Positions 5,516 through 7,091 of a DNA stretch of 7,091 bases are shown here, piece by piece. The notes beneath the pieces were generated by a model. That model worked only from the letters and a program-made list of their open reading frames with translations. It ran no database searches and was not told the origin of the DNA. The position numbers and the translations under genes were made by a program. The DNA lies in NCBI GenBank assembly GCA_024762895.1, contig JANTGN010000138.1, forward strand, positions 1 to 7,091, written 5' to 3'. This DNA comes from Thiotrichales bacterium (lineage in GTDB: Bacteria > Pseudomonadota > Gammaproteobacteria > J044). Every line of letters begins with the position of its first letter. Position 1 is the stretch's first letter.

Positions 5516-6373
5516 ATGGCAGGCGAAAAAGAGATACGCACGCAGATCACGAGTATTAAAAGTACTCAGAAGATCACCAAGGCAATGGAGATGGTTGCCG
5601 CTAGTAAGATGCGCAGGGCTCAGGAGCGAATGGCAGGGACTCGTCCCTATGCCAAGAAGATCCAGAATGTAATTGGGCATCTTGCAATGGCACATCCCGA
5701 ATATAAGCATCCGTTCATGATTGAGCGTGATCCGAAGCGGGTTGGGTTTATCGTCATCTCCTCTGACCGTGGCCTTTGCGGTGGCCTGAATATCAATGTA
5801 TTCAAGCAGGCTATCAAGGCCATGAAAAAGTGGTCAGACCAGGGAGCCGAAATTGACCTTTGTGTGATCGGATCAAAGGCTGCTGCATTCTTCAAACGTC
5901 ACGGTAATATTGTGTCCCAGATTACTCATCTGGGAGATGCGCCACATATCGCTGACCTGATTGGTACGGTCAAGGTCATGCTGGACGGTTACGAAGAAGG
6001 AAATATCGACAGGTTGTTCCTCGTGCAAAACGAATTCGTTAACACGATGACGCAGAGACCTTTCGTACAGCAGTTGATTCCTGTTGAACCGGTGGATGAT
6101 GAAGAGCTTGAGCATCACTGGGATTATATCTACGAGCCTGATTCCAAAGAGGTTCTGGATGGTCTGCTGATGCGTTACATCGAATCACAGATTTATCAGG
6201 GTGTAGTTGAGAACGTAGCCTGCGAAATGGCAGCGCGTATGGTGGCCATGAAGAGCGCGACCGATAACGCCGGTGATCTCATTAATGAGCTTCAACTGGT
6301 GTACAACAAGGCACGTCAGGCTGCTATTACACAAGAGCTTTCCGAGATTGTCGCGGGTGCGGCTGCGGTTTAA
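5516..6373 (+). CDS. atpG: F1Fo ATP synthase subunit gamma
   Basis: This 285-aa subunit (E. coli 287 aa) is the central rotor shaft that turns inside the alpha3beta3 head and rests on the c ring. The N-terminal helix EIRTQITSIKSTQKITKAME with MVAASKMRRAQ (residues 6-36) and the C-terminal helix ending LSEIVAGAAAV (275-285) form the coiled coil in the F1 bore. The central alpha/beta domain contains the signature ISSDRGLCGGLN (81-92). The start follows AAGGG (5504-5508) at good spacing. The spacer to atpD is 36 nt. No loop insertion of the kind seen in chloroplast gamma is present. Identity is secure. Confidence 0.98.
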   Translation: MAGEKEIRTQITSIKSTQKITKAMEMVAASKMRRAQERMAGTRPYAKKIQNVIGHLAMAHPEYKHPFMIERDPKRVGFIVISSDRGLCGGLNINVFKQAIKAMKKWSDQGAEIDLCVIGSKAAAFFKRHGNIVSQITHLGDAPHIADLIGTVKVMLDGYEEGNIDRLFLVQNEFVNTMTQRPFVQQLIPVEPVDDEELEHHWDYIYEPDSKEVLDGLLMRYIESQIYQGVVENVACEMAARMVAMKSATDNAGDLINELQLVYNKARQAAITQELSEIVAGAAAV

Positions 6374-6409
6374 GAGTTATTACAGATTCTGGATTTTGAG
6401 GAACCTATT

Positions 6410-7091
6410 ATGAGTTCTGGAAACATCGTTGAAATCATTGGCGCGGTAGTGGACGTTGAGTTCCCCCGTGATTCAATTCCCAAGGTTTATGACGCCCTGG
6501 TTGTTGAGGACGTTAACCTGACGCTGGAAGTTCAGCAGCAGTTAGGCGACGGCGTAGTTCGTACCATTGCGATGGGTTCATCGGAAGGTCTTCGTCGTGG
6601 ACTGAGTGTTACCGATACCGGTGCTCCGATTGCGGTACCCGTTGGTACCGGTACTCTGGGTCGGATCATGGATGTGCTGGGTGACCCCGTTGATAACGCA
6701 GGTGATGTTGTCACCGACGAAAAATGGGCCATCCACCGTACCGCTCCAACCTTTGAAGAACAGTCTGGTAGTACCGAGCTTCTTGAAACCGGTATCAAAG
6801 TTATCGATCTGCTTTGCCCCTTTGCTAAGGGTGGTAAGGTTGGACTGTTTGGTGGTGCGGGTGTAGGCAAGACCGTTAACATGATGGAGCTGATCCGTAA
6901 CATCGCGGCCGAGCACAGTGGTTATTCTGTATTCGCCGGTGTAGGTGAGCGTACTCGTGAAGGTAACGACTTTTACTACGAGATGAAGGAATCGAACGTA
7001 CTGGATAAGGTTGCCCTGGTTTACGGTCAGATGAATGAGCCTCCAGGTAACCGTCTGCGCGTAGCCCTGACTGGTCTGACCATGGCCGAGT
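6410..7091 (+). CDS. atpD: F1Fo ATP synthase subunit beta, N-terminal part (cut by window edge)
   Basis: The first 227 codons of the catalytic beta subunit (usually about 460 aa) run off the right edge with no stop. The protein starts MSSGNIVEIIGAVVDVEFP after a good ribosome binding site, GAGGA (6398-6402). The N-terminal beta-barrel is followed by the catalytic domain, with Walker A GGAGVGKT (148-155; catalytic Lys154, E. coli Lys155) and GVGERTREGNDFYYEM, containing the general-base glutamate Glu180 (E. coli Glu181) and Arg181. The segment YGQMNEPPGNRLRVALTGLTMAE near the edge is also typical. The Walker B aspartate and the C-terminal domain lie outside. atpC (epsilon) is expected next in the operon. 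Confidence 0.98.
   Translation, partial: MSSGNIVEIIGAVVDVEFPRDSIPKVYDALVVEDVNLTLEVQQQLGDGVVRTIAMGSSEGLRRGLSVTDTGAPIAVPVGTGTLGRIMDVLGDPVDNAGDVVTDEKWAIHRTAPTFEEQSGSTELLETGIKVIDLLCPFAKGGKVGLFGGAGVGKTVNMMELIRNIAAEHSGYSVFAGVGERTREGNDFYYEMKESNVLDKVALVYGQMNEPPGNRLRVALTGLTMAE

Noticed and set aside
1..7091. A new multi-gene system, mobile element, CRISPR array or tRNA
   Set aside because: All coding sequence is accounted for by parAB and atp genes. No repeats, integrase, transposase or tRNA-like folds were seen.

Overview
This window is a conserved chromosomal core region: the end of a chromosome-partitioning operon followed by most of an F1Fo ATP synthase operon. All genes are on the + strand. The protein sequences are close to gammaproteobacterial forms throughout: the alpha subunit is 513 aa, subunit b is 156 aa, and subunit c carries the loop and carboxylate segment seen in E. 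coli. The gene order parA-parB-atpIBEFHAGD is typical of gammaproteobacteria outside the enterics. I cannot name the genus. In such genomes this cluster usually lies near oriC, but no origin can be demonstrated here.

Layout: positions 1-225 hold the last 74 codons of parA (Soj type), and 244-1107 hold a complete parB. The spacer 1108-1350 contains no credible gene. It holds two short palindromes, a long imperfect inverted repeat (1174-1240) and a near-consensus sigma70 promoter (1247-1275). It ends in a leader of about 69 nt that can fold into a hairpin (1290-1320). The genes atpI (1351-1749), atpB (1718-2590, overlapping atpI by 32 nt), atpE (2636-2878), atpF (2931-3401), atpH (3413-3949), atpA (3962-5503), atpG (5516-6373) and atpD (6410 to the window edge) follow with short gaps, as expected for one transcript. 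atpC should lie just beyond the window.

How it works together: AtpB (a), AtpE (c ring) and AtpF (b) form the membrane proton channel and stator foot. AtpH (delta) fixes the stator to F1. AtpA, AtpD and AtpG form the catalytic head and rotor shaft. AtpI is an accessory membrane protein. The visible key residues (Asp60 of c, Arg222 of a, the Walker A lysines and the Arg376 arginine finger of alpha) indicate a normal, functional, proton-type enzyme. ParA and ParB segregate the chromosome and are probably transcribed separately from the atp genes.

I found no new multi-gene system. The points worth a second look are non-coding: the inverted repeat and DnaA-box-like 9-mer before the atp promoter, the rRNA-promoter-like GC-rich discriminator, the T-rich stretch before atpE, and a perfect hairpin that begins inside the atpE stop codon.
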